Below are positions 43,702 through 53,597 of a DNA stretch of 64,000 bases, piece by piece (position 1 is the first letter of the stretch; each line of letters opens with the position of its first letter). The position numbers and the translations under genes are program-made. The notes below the pieces were generated by a model. It made no database searches. It saw only the letters and a list, made by a program, of their open reading frames with translations, and was not told the origin of the DNA. Source of the stretch: Bradyrhizobium guangdongense (lineage in GTDB: Bacteria; Pseudomonadota; Alphaproteobacteria; Rhizobiales; Xanthobacteraceae); NCBI RefSeq assembly GCF_004114975.1, contig NZ_CP030051.1, positions 5,208,001 to 5,272,000 of the forward strand. Direction: 5' to 3'.

Positions 43702-45254
43702 CCATGCGGATCTTCATTCCCCGCGATGCCGCCGCTGTCGCCGTTGGCGCCGATGTAGTTGCCACAGCGTTCGAGCAGGCCGCGGCCATCAGTGGCTTGC
43801 CCGTCGAGATCGTCAGGACCGGCTCGCGCGGACTGTGCTGGCTGGAGCCGATGGTCGAGGTCGCAACCGCCGCGGGCCGCCTTGCGTATGGGCCGGTCAG
43901 CGTGGAAGACGTGGCCTCCGTGCTCGAGTCGATGGCGAGCAATGGACCGCACGCCTTGCTCCTCGGCGTCGCCGACGAAATCCCCTGGCTGAGGCGCCAG
44001 ACCCGCCTCACCTTCGCTCGCTGCGGCGTGATCGATCCGCGCTCGCTCGACGACTACCGCGCCCATGGCGGCTACAAGGGCCTGGAGCGCGCATTGCCGC
44101 TCGGCTCGGACGCGATCCTCAACGAAGTGACGGCCTCGGGCCTGCGCGGCCGCGGCGGCGCCGGCTTCCCGACCGGCATCAAGTGGAAGACCGTGGCGCA
44201 GGCCAAGGCCGACCGCAAATTCATCGTCTGCAACGCCGACGAAGGCGACAGCGGCACCTTCGCCGACCGCATGATCATGGAAGGCGACCCCTTCCTGGTG
44301 ATCGAGGGCATGACCATCGCCGGCATCACCGTCGGCGCGACCAAGGGTTACATCTATATCCGCAGCGAATATCCGCATGCGGTCGAGGCGATGAACGCAG
44401 CCATCGAGGCGGCGAGGCGCGGCGGCTATCTGGGCGACAAGATCGGCGGCTCGACCTGCAGCTTCGACATGGAAGTCCGCGTCGGCGCCGGCGCTTACGT
44501 CTGCGGCGAGGAGACTTCGCTGCTGGAGAGCCTCGAAGGCCGCCGCGGCATCGTGCGCGCCAAGCCGCCGCTGCCGGCACATCATGGATTGTTCGGCAAG
44601 CCGACCGTCATCAATAACGTGCTGTCGTTTGCGGCCATCCCCTTCCTCCTCGCCGAAGGCGCCAAGGCCTATGCCGATTTCGGCATGGGACGCTCGCGCG
44701 GCACCATGCCGATCCAGCTTGCCGGCAATATCCGCCAGGGCGGACTGTTCGAGACGGCCTTCGGCGTCACGCTTGGCGAGCTCGTCGACGACATCGGCGG
44801 CGGCACATTCACGGGCCGTCCTGTCCGCGCGGTGCAGGTCGGCGGCCCGCTCGGCGCCTATTTCCCGCGCGCGCTGTTCGACACGCCGTTCGACTACGAG
44901 GCCTTCGCCGCCCGCGACGGCCTGATCGGCCATGGCGGCATCGTCGTGTTCGACGACAGCGTGGACATGCGCAAGCAGGCGCGTTTCGCCATGGAGTTCT
45001 GCGCCATCGAATCCTGCGGCAAGTGCACGCCGTGCCGCATCGGCTCGACCCGCGGGGTCGAAACCATCGAGAAGATCATGCGCGGCGAGCGGCTAACTGA
45101 AAACCTCACGCTGGTCGAAGACCTCTGCAACACCATGAAATTCGGCTCGCTCTGCGCGCTCGGCGGCTTCACGCCCTACCCCGTGCTCAGCGCATTGAAA
45201 CATTTCCGCGAGGATTTCGCACCCGTGCCGACCACGCTTCAGGCCGCGGAATAG
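43698..45254 (+). CDS. fdsB: NAD-dependent formate dehydrogenase, beta subunit
   Basis: 518-residue NuoF-like diaphorase. The FMN/NADH-binding GRGGAGFPTGIKWKTV and KFIVCNADEGDSGTFADR motifs and the [4Fe-4S] cysteines ESCGKCTPCRIGSTRG with a later Cys in VEDLCNTM are present. An N-terminal thioredoxin-like part of about 120 residues resembles a NuoE-like domain without its cluster cysteines. It passes electrons from formate to NAD+. It overlaps fdsG by four bases and is 10 bases before fdsA. Confidence 0.96.
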   Translation: MTMRIFIPRDAAAVAVGADVVATAFEQAAAISGLPVEIVRTGSRGLCWLEPMVEVATAAGRLAYGPVSVEDVASVLESMASNGPHALLLGVADEIPWLRRQTRLTFARCGVIDPRSLDDYRAHGGYKGLERALPLGSDAILNEVTASGLRGRGGAGFPTGIKWKTVAQAKADRKFIVCNADEGDSGTFADRMIMEGDPFLVIEGMTIAGITVGATKGYIYIRSEYPHAVEAMNAAIEAARRGGYLGDKIGGSTCSFDMEVRVGAGAYVCGEETSLLESLEGRRGIVRAKPPLPAHHGLFGKPTVINNVLSFAAIPFLLAEGAKAYADFGMGRSRGTMPIQLAGNIRQGGLFETAFGVTLGELVDDIGGGTFTGRPVRAVQVGGPLGAYFPRALFDTPFDYEAFAARDGLIGHGGIVVFDDSVDMRKQARFAMEFCAIESCGKCTPCRIGSTRGVETIEKIMRGERLTENLTLVEDLCNTMKFGSLCALGGFTPYPVLSALKHFREDFAPVPTTLQAAE

Positions 45255-45264
45255 GAGAACGAGA

Positions 45265-48138
45265 ATGTCTCTGATCAAAGAAATCGACTTCGGCACGCCG
45301 GCTTCCAAATCGACCACGATGGTCACGCTGACCATCGACGGCAACGAGGTCACGGTGCCCGAGGGCACCTCGATCATGCGGGCCGCGATGGACGCCGGCC
45401 ACCAGATCCCGAAACTCTGCGCGACCGACATGGTCGACGCCTTCGGCTCCTGCCGGCTCTGCGTCGTCGAGATCGAGGGCCGCGCCGGCACGCCGGCCTC
45501 CTGTACCACGCCGGTCATGAACGGTCTCGTCGTGCACACCCAGAGCGAGCGGCTGAAGAAGCTGCGCAAGGGCGTGATGGAGCTGTACATCTCCGACCAC
45601 CCGCTCGACTGCCTCACCTGCGGCGCCAACGGCGATTGCGAACTGCAGGACATGGCCGGCGCCGTGGGCCTGCGCGAGGTGCGCTACGGCTATGAGGGCG
45701 AGAACCACGTCTTCGCGAAGACCAGCGGCGAAATCAACGCCGCCTGGATGCCGAAGGACGAGTCCAACCCCTACTTCACCTACGATCCTTCCAAGTGCAT
45801 CGTCTGCTCGCGCTGCGTCCGAGCCTGTGAGGAGGTGCAGGGCACCTTCGCGCTGACCATCTCCGGCCGCGGCTTCGACAGCCGTGTCTCGCCCGGCATG
45901 AGCGAGAGTTTTCTGGGCTCCGAATGCGTCTCCTGCGGCGCCTGCGTGCAGGCCTGCCCGACCGCGACGCTCACGGAAAAGTCCGTGATCGAGATCGGCC
46001 AGCCCGAACACTCCGTCGTCACCACCTGCGCCTATTGCGGCGTCGGCTGCGCCTTCAAGGCGGAGATGCGCGGCGAGGAAGTGGTGCGCATGGTGCCGTA
46101 CAAGGACGGCAAGGCCAATCGCGGCCATTCCTGCGTCAAGGGCCGCTTCGCCTGGGGCTACACCAACCACAAGGAGCGTATCCTCAAGCCGATGATCCGC
46201 GAGCGGATCCAGGATCCCTGGCGCGAAGTGTCCTGGGACGAGGCGTTCTCGTTTGCCGCGGCGAAGATGCGCGGCATCCAGAAGAAATACGGGCGCGATG
46301 CCATCGGCGGCATCACCTCGTCCCGCTGCACCAACGAGGAAACCTATCTGGTGCAGAAGCTGATCCGCGCCGGCTTCGGCAACAACAATGTCGACACCTG
46401 CGCCCGAGTCTGCCATTCCCCGACCGGATACGGTCTCGCCACCACCTTCGGCACCTCCGCCGGCACGCAGGATTTCGACTCGGTGGAGGACACCGACGTC
46501 GTCGTCATCATCGGGGCAAATCCCGCTTCAGCGCATCCTGTGTTTGCTTCGCGCTTGAAGAAGCGGCTGCGCCAGGGTGCAAAACTGATCGTGATCGATC
46601 CTCGCCGGACCGAGATGGTGGATTCGCCGCACGTGAAGGCGCTGCATCTACCCCTGATGCCGGGCACCAACGTCGCTGTGATGACCGCGCTGGCGCATGT
46701 CATCGTCACCGAAGGTCTCGTCAACGAGGCCTTCGTGCGCGAACGCTGCGACTGGAGCGAGTTCGAGGAATGGGCGGCGTTCGTCGCCCGGCCGAACAAC
46801 AGCCCCGAAGCGACCGCGATCCACACCGGGGTCGACCCGAAGGCGCTGCGCGAAGCCGCCCGCCTCTACGCCACCGGCGGCAACGGCGCGATCTACTACG
46901 GCCTCGGCGTCACCGAGCACAGCCAGGGTTCGACCACGGTGATCGCGATCGCCAACCTCGCGATGGCCACGGGCAATATCGGCCGTCCCGGCGTCGGCGT
47001 GAACCCGCTGCGCGGCCAGAACAACGTGCAGGGCTCCTGCGACATGGGCTCGTTCCCGCACGAGCTGCCCGGCTATCGCCACATCGCGGGCGATGCCGTG
47101 CGCGAGCAGTTCGAGGCGATGTGGGACGTCAAGCTCAACCCGGAGCCGGGCCTGCGCATTCCCAACATGTTCGACGCCGCGATCGAAGGCACGTTCATGG
47201 GGCTCTATGTGCAGGGCGAGGACATCCTGCAGTCGGACCCCAACACGACGCATGTGGTGGCGGCGCTGTCGGCGATGGAATGCGTCATCGTCCACGACCT
47301 TTTCCTGAACGAGACCGCGAACTATGCCCATGTCTTCCTGCCCGGCTCGAGCTTCCTCGAGAAGGACGGCACCTTCACCAATGCCGAGCGCCGCATTCAG
47401 CGCGTCCGCAAGGTGATGTCGCCGAAGAACGGCATGGCCGACTGGGAGGTCACCATCGCGCTCGCCAAGGCGATGGGCTTCGAGATGAACTACAGCCATC
47501 CCTCCGAGATCATGGACGAGATCGCTGCGCTGACGCCGACCTTCGCCGGCGTCTCCTATGCCAAGCTGGACGAGCTCGGCTCGGTGCAGTGGCCTTGCAA
47601 CGACAAGGCGCCCGAGGGCACCCCGGTGATGCACATCGACGGCTTCGTCCGCGGCAAGGGCAAGTTCGTCGTCACCGAATATGTCGCGACCGACGAACGC
47701 ACCGGCCCGCGCTTCCCGCTCCTGCTCACCACGGGCCGCATCCTCAGCCAGTACAATGTCGGCGCGCAAACACGGCGCACCGAGAACGTGGTCTGGCATG
47801 CCGAAGACCGCCTCGAGATTCATCCCCACGACGCCGAGCAGCGCGGCGTGCGCGATGGCGACTGGGTGCGGCTGACGAGCCGTGCCGGCGAAACCACCCT
47901 CCGCGCGGAGATCACCGACCGCGTATCGCCTGGTGTCGTCTACACCACCTTCCATCATCCGGACACGCAGGCCAACGTGATCACGACCGACTATTCGGAC
48001 TGGGCGACCAACTGCCCCGAATACAAGGTCACGGCGGTGCAGATCTCGCCGTCGAACGGTCCGTCCGACTGGCAGAAGAGCTACGACGCACAGGCGCGGC
48101 AGTCCCGCCGGATCGTGCCGGCCGAGGCCGCGGAGTAA
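45265..48138 (+). CDS. fdsA: NAD-dependent formate dehydrogenase, alpha (molybdenum) subunit
   Basis: 957-residue catalytic subunit. N-terminal [2Fe-2S] ferredoxin domain (GSCRLCVVEIEGRAGTPASC), His/Cys cluster (CLTCGANGDCELQDMA), two [4Fe-4S] motifs (CIVCSRCVRACEE; CVSCGACVQACP), the proximal [4Fe-4S] motif (CAYCGVGC) and the bis-MGD domain follow. The metal ligand is Cys383 (CARVCHSPTGYG), so this is a cysteine, not selenocysteine, enzyme. It oxidises formate to CO2 oxygen-tolerantly with NAD+. It follows a TAGGAG site. Confidence 0.97.
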   Translation: MSLIKEIDFGTPASKSTTMVTLTIDGNEVTVPEGTSIMRAAMDAGHQIPKLCATDMVDAFGSCRLCVVEIEGRAGTPASCTTPVMNGLVVHTQSERLKKLRKGVMELYISDHPLDCLTCGANGDCELQDMAGAVGLREVRYGYEGENHVFAKTSGEINAAWMPKDESNPYFTYDPSKCIVCSRCVRACEEVQGTFALTISGRGFDSRVSPGMSESFLGSECVSCGACVQACPTATLTEKSVIEIGQPEHSVVTTCAYCGVGCAFKAEMRGEEVVRMVPYKDGKANRGHSCVKGRFAWGYTNHKERILKPMIRERIQDPWREVSWDEAFSFAAAKMRGIQKKYGRDAIGGITSSRCTNEETYLVQKLIRAGFGNNNVDTCARVCHSPTGYGLATTFGTSAGTQDFDSVEDTDVVVIIGANPASAHPVFASRLKKRLRQGAKLIVIDPRRTEMVDSPHVKALHLPLMPGTNVAVMTALAHVIVTEGLVNEAFVRERCDWSEFEEWAAFVARPNNSPEATAIHTGVDPKALREAARLYATGGNGAIYYGLGVTEHSQGSTTVIAIANLAMATGNIGRPGVGVNPLRGQNNVQGSCDMGSFPHELPGYRHIAGDAVREQFEAMWDVKLNPEPGLRIPNMFDAAIEGTFMGLYVQGEDILQSDPNTTHVVAALSAMECVIVHDLFLNETANYAHVFLPGSSFLEKDGTFTNAERRIQRVRKVMSPKNGMADWEVTIALAKAMGFEMNYSHPSEIMDEIAALTPTFAGVSYAKLDELGSVQWPCNDKAPEGTPVMHIDGFVRGKGKFVVTEYVATDERTGPRFPLLLTTGRILSQYNVGAQTRRTENVVWHAEDRLEIHPHDAEQRGVRDGDWVRLTSRAGETTLRAEITDRVSPGVVYTTFHHPDTQANVITTDYSDWATNCPEYKVTAVQISPSNGPSDWQKSYDAQARQSRRIVPAEAAE

Positions 48139-48142
48139 CCGC

Positions 48143-48973
48143 ATGCACGTGCCGGTTCAGGCCATCGACCGCGAAATCTGGCGCGACGGTGTCGCGTCGG
48201 AGGGAACGCGGTTGATCCCCGAGGAGACGCCGCTGGCGCTGACCTACAATGGCGGCACCTACGCCGTCATGATGGGAACGCCGCAGAACCTGGAGGATTT
48301 TGCCATCGGCTTCAGCCTCGACGAAGGCGTCATCAAATCGGTCGACGATATCAAGTCGCTCGATGTGGTTCGCCTCGATGAGGGCATCGAGCTGCGGATG
48401 TGGCTGGCGCCCGAGGACGCCGCCCGTATCAGCGGGCGCCGGCGCCACATTGCGGGTCCCACCGGCTGCGGGCTCTGCGGCGTCGATTCCATCGCCGAGG
48501 CGGTGCGGCCTGCTTCCATCGTGCCGCAGGGACAGAGCTTCACGCCGCAGCAGGTCATGGCGGCGATGCAGGCGATCGCGCCCCTGCAATCGATCAACAT
48601 GCAGACCCGAGCGGTCCACGCCGCGGCCTTCTGGTCGCCCTCGAACGGCATCGTCGCCTTGCGCGAGGACGTCGGCCGCCATAACGCGCTCGACAAGCTC
48701 GCGGGCGCACTGGCCCGCAGCCGGACGAACGCAAGTGCCGGCATGGTGCTGCTGACGAGCCGCGTCTCGGTCGAGATGGTGCAGAAGACGGCCGCCATCG
48801 GCGCGCCCGTGCTGGTCGCGGTCTCCGCACCCACCGCGCTTGCAGTCCGCACCGCCAATGCGGCGGGCATCACGCTGATCGCGATTGCCCGCAGCGACGG
48901 GTTTGAAGTGTTCACGCACGAGGGCCGAATCTCGGCTCGTCGTGCTCAGGAGATCATCGATGTCGTCGCCTGA
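48143..48973 (+). CDS. fdhD: Formate dehydrogenase accessory sulfurtransferase FdhD/FdsC
   Basis: 276 residues with the catalytic CxxC motif at C109-C112 (GPTGCGLCGVDSIAEA). It also has LEDFAIGFSLDEGVI and LREDVGRHNALDKLAGALAR. It carries sulfur from IscS to the Mo-bis-MGD cofactor before insertion into FdsA. It starts four bases after the fdsA stop. In fds operons it is called fdsC. Its end overlaps fdsD by 14 bases. Confidence 0.95.
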   Translation: MHVPVQAIDREIWRDGVASEGTRLIPEETPLALTYNGGTYAVMMGTPQNLEDFAIGFSLDEGVIKSVDDIKSLDVVRLDEGIELRMWLAPEDAARISGRRRHIAGPTGCGLCGVDSIAEAVRPASIVPQGQSFTPQQVMAAMQAIAPLQSINMQTRAVHAAAFWSPSNGIVALREDVGRHNALDKLAGALARSRTNASAGMVLLTSRVSVEMVQKTAAIGAPVLVAVSAPTALAVRTANAAGITLIAIARSDGFEVFTHEGRISARRAQEIIDVVA

Positions 48974-49196
48974 CCGCCTCGTCTACATGGCCAACCAGAT
49001 CGGTACGTTCTTTCGCAGCCAGGGCCACGACAAAGCCGTGCCTGGGATCGCCGACCACATCAAGAAGTTCTGGGATCCCCGGATGAAGCGCGCGATCTTC
49101 GCCCATCTGGAGGCCGGTGGCGCGGGGCTGGAGCCGAACGTGCTCGAAGCGCTCACCGCGCTCAAGCAGACGGCTTCCCTTCCAGAAGCGCACTGA
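48960..49196 (+). CDS. fdsD: Formate dehydrogenase delta subunit
   Basis: 78-residue FdsD family protein (RLVYMANQIGTFFRSQGHDK, KKFWDPRMKRAIFAHL). It is needed for assembly or maturation of FdsABG in relatives. It overlaps fdhD upstream by 14 bases and its 3' end overlaps glnE on the other strand by 35 bases (49162-49196). It is the last gene of fdsGBA-fdhD-fdsD. Confidence 0.93.
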   Translation: MSSPDRLVYMANQIGTFFRSQGHDKAVPGIADHIKKFWDPRMKRAIFAHLEAGGAGLEPNVLEALTALKQTASLPEAH

Positions 49197-52140
49197 ACAC
49201 CCGCCGCACCTCGCTCTGCGTCTCCTTGACCCGCGCCTCCAGCGAGGAAAAGTCCGGCGCATCGCCGGCGCGCGCCATCACGCGCTGAAGATCGGTGCCC
49301 GCCGTCTCCGGCTTGAAGCGGTCGCTGACGCAGAGCCTTAGGATCTGCGTGAGGTCGTGATAGAGCCGCGCCGCGGCCCGCAAGATCTCGGTCTCGGATT
49401 GGGCGAGCACGCCGAGCCGGCATGCATTTTCGAGCACCTGGATGGTGCCGACGTCGAGAATCTCCGGCTTGTCATGGGCATGCACGAGCTGGAGATATTG
49501 CGCGATGAAGTCGATGTCGACCATGCCGCCGGCGGCATATTTGAGATCCCAATAGTCGCTCTCGCCCTTCTCCTGCGCGATCGCGCGCCGCATGTCGGCG
49601 ACATCGGTGGCGATGATCGCGGCATCGCGGCGTCGGGTCAGGACCTCGCGGATGACGCGCTGAATTCGCTCCCGGAATTGCGGCGACGCCGACACCACGC
49701 GCGCACGCGTCAGCGCCATGTGCTCCCAGGTCCAGGCCTCGTTGGCCTGGTAGTCCGCGAAGGAAACGAGGCTCGAAGCGACAGGACCGGCGCGCCCGGA
49801 GGGGCGCAGCCGCATGTCGATCTCATAAAGCACGCCATAATTGGTGCGGGTCGTGAAGGCGCTGATCAGGCGCTGGGTGAAGCGGGCGAAATAATGCGCG
49901 CCCTGAAGTGATTTCTCGCCGTCGGAATCCGGATGCTCGCTGTCGAAATCGTACAGCAGGATCAGATCGAGATCCGAGGATGCCGTCATCTCACGGCTGC
50001 CGAGCCGGCCCATCGCGATGATCGCGGTCTCCTGTTCCTTGATCCGGCCGTACTGGGCCGCAAAGCGATCGGCGACGAGGCCGTGCACGGTGTGAACGAT
50101 GCCTTCGGCAACGTCGGCGAAGGCCGTGCTCGCCTGCTGCGCCGAGACGGTGCCGGAGAGGATGCGCGTGCCGATCAGGAACAGGCTTTCCTGCCCAAAC
50201 AGCCGCAGGCGGTCCAGGAACTCCTCGTAGGAGCCGGCATCCTGCACCGTGGCCGCGAGCCGCGCCGACAATTCCTGACGATCGGGCATCGCACCGAAGA
50301 AGCGCGGGTCGATCAGGCCGTCCATCAGTTGCGGCTGCCGCGCCAGCATCTCGCCGAGCCGGGGCGCCGCGCCAAGCACGAGCGCCACGAGCGCGACGAG
50401 ATCGCGGTTCTGGCCGAGCAACGTGATCAGCCGCCCACCGCGCTGGAGCGCCGCGAGGAACTGATCGAATGCCACGACGGCGCGGTCCGGCTCTTCGGCA
50501 TGGGCGAGGCCGTCGATCAGGGCCGGCACGAACTCGACGAACGCGTTGCGCGTCGCCTCATTGCGGAACACGCGGTAGTCGCCGGTGATCCAGTCGCGAA
50601 CCGTCTGCGCGACCGCAGCGGGCTTCTTGAAGCCGAGCGTAGCCAGATGCTGCAGCATGCGCGGATCTTCGGGACCTGTACTGTAGTCGAGGGCCGGCAG
50701 CTTTGCCGTCCCGGTCGGATCATCGCCCTCGAACAGCTTCTCGTAGTGTCCCTGGACGATCTCGAGCTGGCGCAACAGGTCACGCGCGAAAGTCTCGCGG
50801 TTGTCATAGCCGAAGAACCAGGCGAAGCGTTCGACCGCATCCTTATCTTCGGGCAGTGCGTGGGTCTGCTCGTCGCCGATCATCTGGAGACGATGCTCGA
50901 CCCGGCGCAGGAACTCATAGGCCGCGGTCAGTTCGTCGCGCGCCGCCGACGTGATCCAATTGCTGGATGCCAGAATGTTCAGCGCAGCCAGCGTCGGCCG
51001 CACCCGCAATTCCGGGTGGCGGCCGCCGGCGATCAGCTGCTGGGTCTGGGCGAAGAATTCGATCTCGCGGATGCCGCCGCGGCCGACCTTGACGTTGTGA
51101 CCTTCCACGGCGATCTCGCTCTGACCGCGATAGGTCTGCATCTGCCGCTTCATATCGTGCACGTCGGCCAGCGCTGCGAAATCGAGATGCTTGCGCCAGA
51201 CGAAGGGCGCGATTTCGGCCAGCAGTGCCTCGCCCGCTTTGACATCGCCGGCGCAGGCGCGCGCCTTGATCATAGCGGCTCGCTCCCAGGTGCGCCCTTC
51301 CCGCTCGTAATAGTTCAGCGCGGCATCCCGCGAGATCGCGACCTGCGTCGAGGACGGATCGGGACGCAGCCGCAGATCGACGCGAAAGACGTAGCCGTCA
51401 TAGGTGCGTTGCTGGAGGATACGCGCCAAGCCCTGCGTTACCCGGACGAAGAACGGCTGCGGCTCGATATCAGGGGCAAGCGTCGTCGCATCGGGATCGA
51501 AGAACACGATGAGATCGATGTCGCTGGAATAGTTCAGCTCACCCGCGCCCATCTTGCCCATGGCGAGCACGATCAGGCCGCAGCCGACTTCCGGTGCCTC
51601 GGGATCTTCAGGCACGAGCTTGCCGCGTGCGGCTTCCTGTCGCAGCAGATATTGAAGCGCCAGCTGCACCGAAGAGACGGCAAGGTCGGTCAGTGCCGCC
51701 GTCACCCGCATCACCGGCCAGACCCCGCCGATGTCACACAGCGCGATCAGCAGCGCCGCCTCGGCCTTCATGCGGCGAAGCAGCCGCATGACCTCAGCCT
51801 CGGCGGGGGCGGCGAGCACAGCGCCCCTCGCCTCCGCGATCAACGCAGCAAGATGTGTGTCCGGATCGCATTCGAGCAGCCGGATCAGGCGCGGCACATC
51901 GGCGCGCACAAGATCGAACAGATAGGGCGAGAATTCCGCGATGCCGGCCAGGATGTCCCGGGCGAAAGGATGGGCGAGCAGCGCTTCGAGACGGGCCTGA
52001 TGTGCCGGCTCGATCTCGGCCAACCACGATTCAAGACGTCGTTCGAGGGTTGCGGAAGCGGCAATATGGGGAGCCTCCGCGAAGCGTACGGCCAGGCTCT
52101 TCCCAGTCTTGTCCGCGTTTCCCGGCGCGGAGTGGTTCAT
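49162..52140 (-). CDS. glnE: Bifunctional glutamine synthetase adenylyltransferase/deadenylylase
   Basis: 992 residues with two nucleotidyltransferase domains: N-terminal adenylyl-removing (GKMGAGELNYSSDIDLIVFF) and C-terminal adenylyltransferase (GRLGSREMTASSDLDLILLY). The GlnD-PII-like helical parts lie between. It controls glutamine synthetase activity by AMP addition or removal in response to PII/glutamine. The ATG overlaps the upstream kinase stop by four bases. It ends inside the fdsD coding region, a 35-base convergent overlap. Confidence 0.97.
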   Translation of the reverse strand: MNHSAPGNADKTGKSLAVRFAEAPHIAASATLERRLESWLAEIEPAHQARLEALLAHPFARDILAGIAEFSPYLFDLVRADVPRLIRLLECDPDTHLAALIAEARGAVLAAPAEAEVMRLLRRMKAEAALLIALCDIGGVWPVMRVTAALTDLAVSSVQLALQYLLRQEAARGKLVPEDPEAPEVGCGLIVLAMGKMGAGELNYSSDIDLIVFFDPDATTLAPDIEPQPFFVRVTQGLARILQQRTYDGYVFRVDLRLRPDPSSTQVAISRDAALNYYEREGRTWERAAMIKARACAGDVKAGEALLAEIAPFVWRKHLDFAALADVHDMKRQMQTYRGQSEIAVEGHNVKVGRGGIREIEFFAQTQQLIAGGRHPELRVRPTLAALNILASSNWITSAARDELTAAYEFLRRVEHRLQMIGDEQTHALPEDKDAVERFAWFFGYDNRETFARDLLRQLEIVQGHYEKLFEGDDPTGTAKLPALDYSTGPEDPRMLQHLATLGFKKPAAVAQTVRDWITGDYRVFRNEATRNAFVEFVPALIDGLAHAEEPDRAVVAFDQFLAALQRGGRLITLLGQNRDLVALVALVLGAAPRLGEMLARQPQLMDGLIDPRFFGAMPDRQELSARLAATVQDAGSYEEFLDRLRLFGQESLFLIGTRILSGTVSAQQASTAFADVAEGIVHTVHGLVADRFAAQYGRIKEQETAIIAMGRLGSREMTASSDLDLILLYDFDSEHPDSDGEKSLQGAHYFARFTQRLISAFTTRTNYGVLYEIDMRLRPSGRAGPVASSLVSFADYQANEAWTWEHMALTRARVVSASPQFRERIQRVIREVLTRRRDAAIIATDVADMRRAIAQEKGESDYWDLKYAAGGMVDIDFIAQYLQLVHAHDKPEILDVGTIQVLENACRLGVLAQSETEILRAAARLYHDLTQILRLCVSDRFKPETAGTDLQRVMARAGDAPDFSSLEARVKETQSEVRRVFSALLEGKPSA

Positions 52141-53597
52141 GCCACCTTCTGTGGCACATCCGGTATTGGCGGAGCAACCCTGTCGCCGGCGTCCGCGCGC
52201 GCCGGCAGCACCAGCGTGGCAACGAGGCCGGGCTGGGCGTCGCCCAGCCGCAATTCACCGCCATGGAGTGTCGCAACCGCGGAGGCAAGGCTGAGGCCGA
52301 GGCCCGAGCCCGGAAGCGTGCGGCTCGCCTCCAGCCGCACGAATCGTTCGACGGCGTGCTTGCGGTCCGCCTCCGGGATGCCGGGACCGTGATCGGTGAC
52401 GCTGAGCAGCACCTGATCGCCTTCGCGCTTCGCCTCGATCGTGATCTGCCTGGAGTCCATGCTGACGACGGTTCCACCGGTCTGCGCGACCGGCTTGCCG
52501 TACTTGATCGCATTCTCGACGAGATTGGCCAGCGCCTGACTGATCAATTCGCGATTGGCGTGAACCGGCGCCGGCTCGGCTCTCACCTTCAAGGTCATAC
52601 CGTCATCTTCGGCGAGCGGCTCGTAGAGTTCGTGGATGCCGCCCGCGACCTCGGCGGCGTCGAAATCATCCATGTTGCCGCGCGCCTGGCCGGACTCGGC
52701 GCGCGCGATCATCAGAAGTGCGTTGAAGGTGCGGATCAGGCCGTCGGATTCCTCGATGGTCCGCTCCAGCGCGGCGCGGTAATCCGCCTCGCAGCCTGAT
52801 TTCGCCAGCGCCTCTTCGGCGCGGTTGCGCAGGCGGGTCAGCGGCGTCTTGAGGTCGTGGGCGATGTTGTCGGAGACCTCCTTCAGCCCCGCCATCAGCG
52901 CCTCGATCCGCTCCAACATGGCATTGAGGTTTTCGGCGAGACGATCGAGCTCGTCGCCACTGCGCCCCACAGGCAGGCGCTCGCTGAGATCGCCGGTCAT
53001 GATGCGGTGGGCCGTGCCGCTCATGGCATCGATGCGCGTCAGCACCCTGCGGGCGACGAAGACGCCGCCGCCGAGGCCGAGCACGACCACGATCAGGATC
53101 GACCATTGCGCCGCCTTGGCGACGATGCCGAACAGGCGCCGCCGCTCGGCGAGGTCGCGGCCGATCAGGAGGCGGAAACCGTTCTCGAGCTCGGTGACGC
53201 GCACCAGCGCGCGATGGTCGCGGTCGTCTGCGTCCTCGAGCCGCCGATAGGCGGTCTCCGACCAGCCGCGCGTCGCCATCACGCCCGGCGCGAGCGAGCC
53301 GACATTGCCGGCAACCGCCTGCCCGGTCGGCGTGGTCACGAGGTAGAGGTTGGCGCCCGGCCGGAGCGCGCGGTATTCGATCGTTCGCACCAGGCCGACC
53401 AAGCCGCGGCGATCATAGATCACGTTGATCTCCGAGGTCTCGGCATTCACCGTCTGCGTGATTTCCTCGGTGATCAGCCGCCGCGTGTTCCAGGCGAAAT
53501 AGCCGAGCAGCGAGGCCGCGAACATCGCGAACAGCAGCAGATAGACCAGCGTCAGCCGGAACGCCGTGGTGCGGACGAGTTTACCGAATGCCGTCAC
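52137..53597 (-). CDS. Sensor histidine kinase (HAMP, OmpR-type pair)
   Basis: 486 residues. TM1 at about 16-36 (LVYLLLFAMFAASLLGYFAW), periplasmic sensor of about 120 residues, TM2 at about 164-184 (SILIVVVLGLGGGVFVA), HAMP (GTAHRIMTGDLSERLPVG), HisKA with H247 (DNIAHDLKTPLTRLR), HATPase (LVENAIKYGKPV; GPGIPEADRKHA; GSGLGLSLA). The GTG start at 53597 overlaps the response regulator gene by 17 bases, and the stop overlaps glnE. It pairs with the following regulator. Confidence 0.93.
   Translation of the reverse strand: MTAFGKLVRTTAFRLTLVYLLLFAMFAASLLGYFAWNTRRLITEEITQTVNAETSEINVIYDRRGLVGLVRTIEYRALRPGANLYLVTTPTGQAVAGNVGSLAPGVMATRGWSETAYRRLEDADDRDHRALVRVTELENGFRLLIGRDLAERRRLFGIVAKAAQWSILIVVVLGLGGGVFVARRVLTRIDAMSGTAHRIMTGDLSERLPVGRSGDELDRLAENLNAMLERIEALMAGLKEVSDNIAHDLKTPLTRLRNRAEEALAKSGCEADYRAALERTIEESDGLIRTFNALLMIARAESGQARGNMDDFDAAEVAGGIHELYEPLAEDDGMTLKVRAEPAPVHANRELISQALANLVENAIKYGKPVAQTGGTVVSMDSRQITIEAKREGDQVLLSVTDHGPGIPEADRKHAVERFVRLEASRTLPGSGLGLSLASAVATLHGGELRLGDAQPGLVATLVLPARADAGDRVAPPIPDVPQKVA

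Noticed and set aside
46648..48144. 498-codon frame antisense to fdsA
   Set aside because: Mirror of the highly conserved molybdenum subunit; composition is that of an antisense frame.
49933..52392. 819-codon frame antisense to glnE
   Set aside because: Long only because of high GC3; glnE on the other strand has two clear nucleotidyltransferase motifs.
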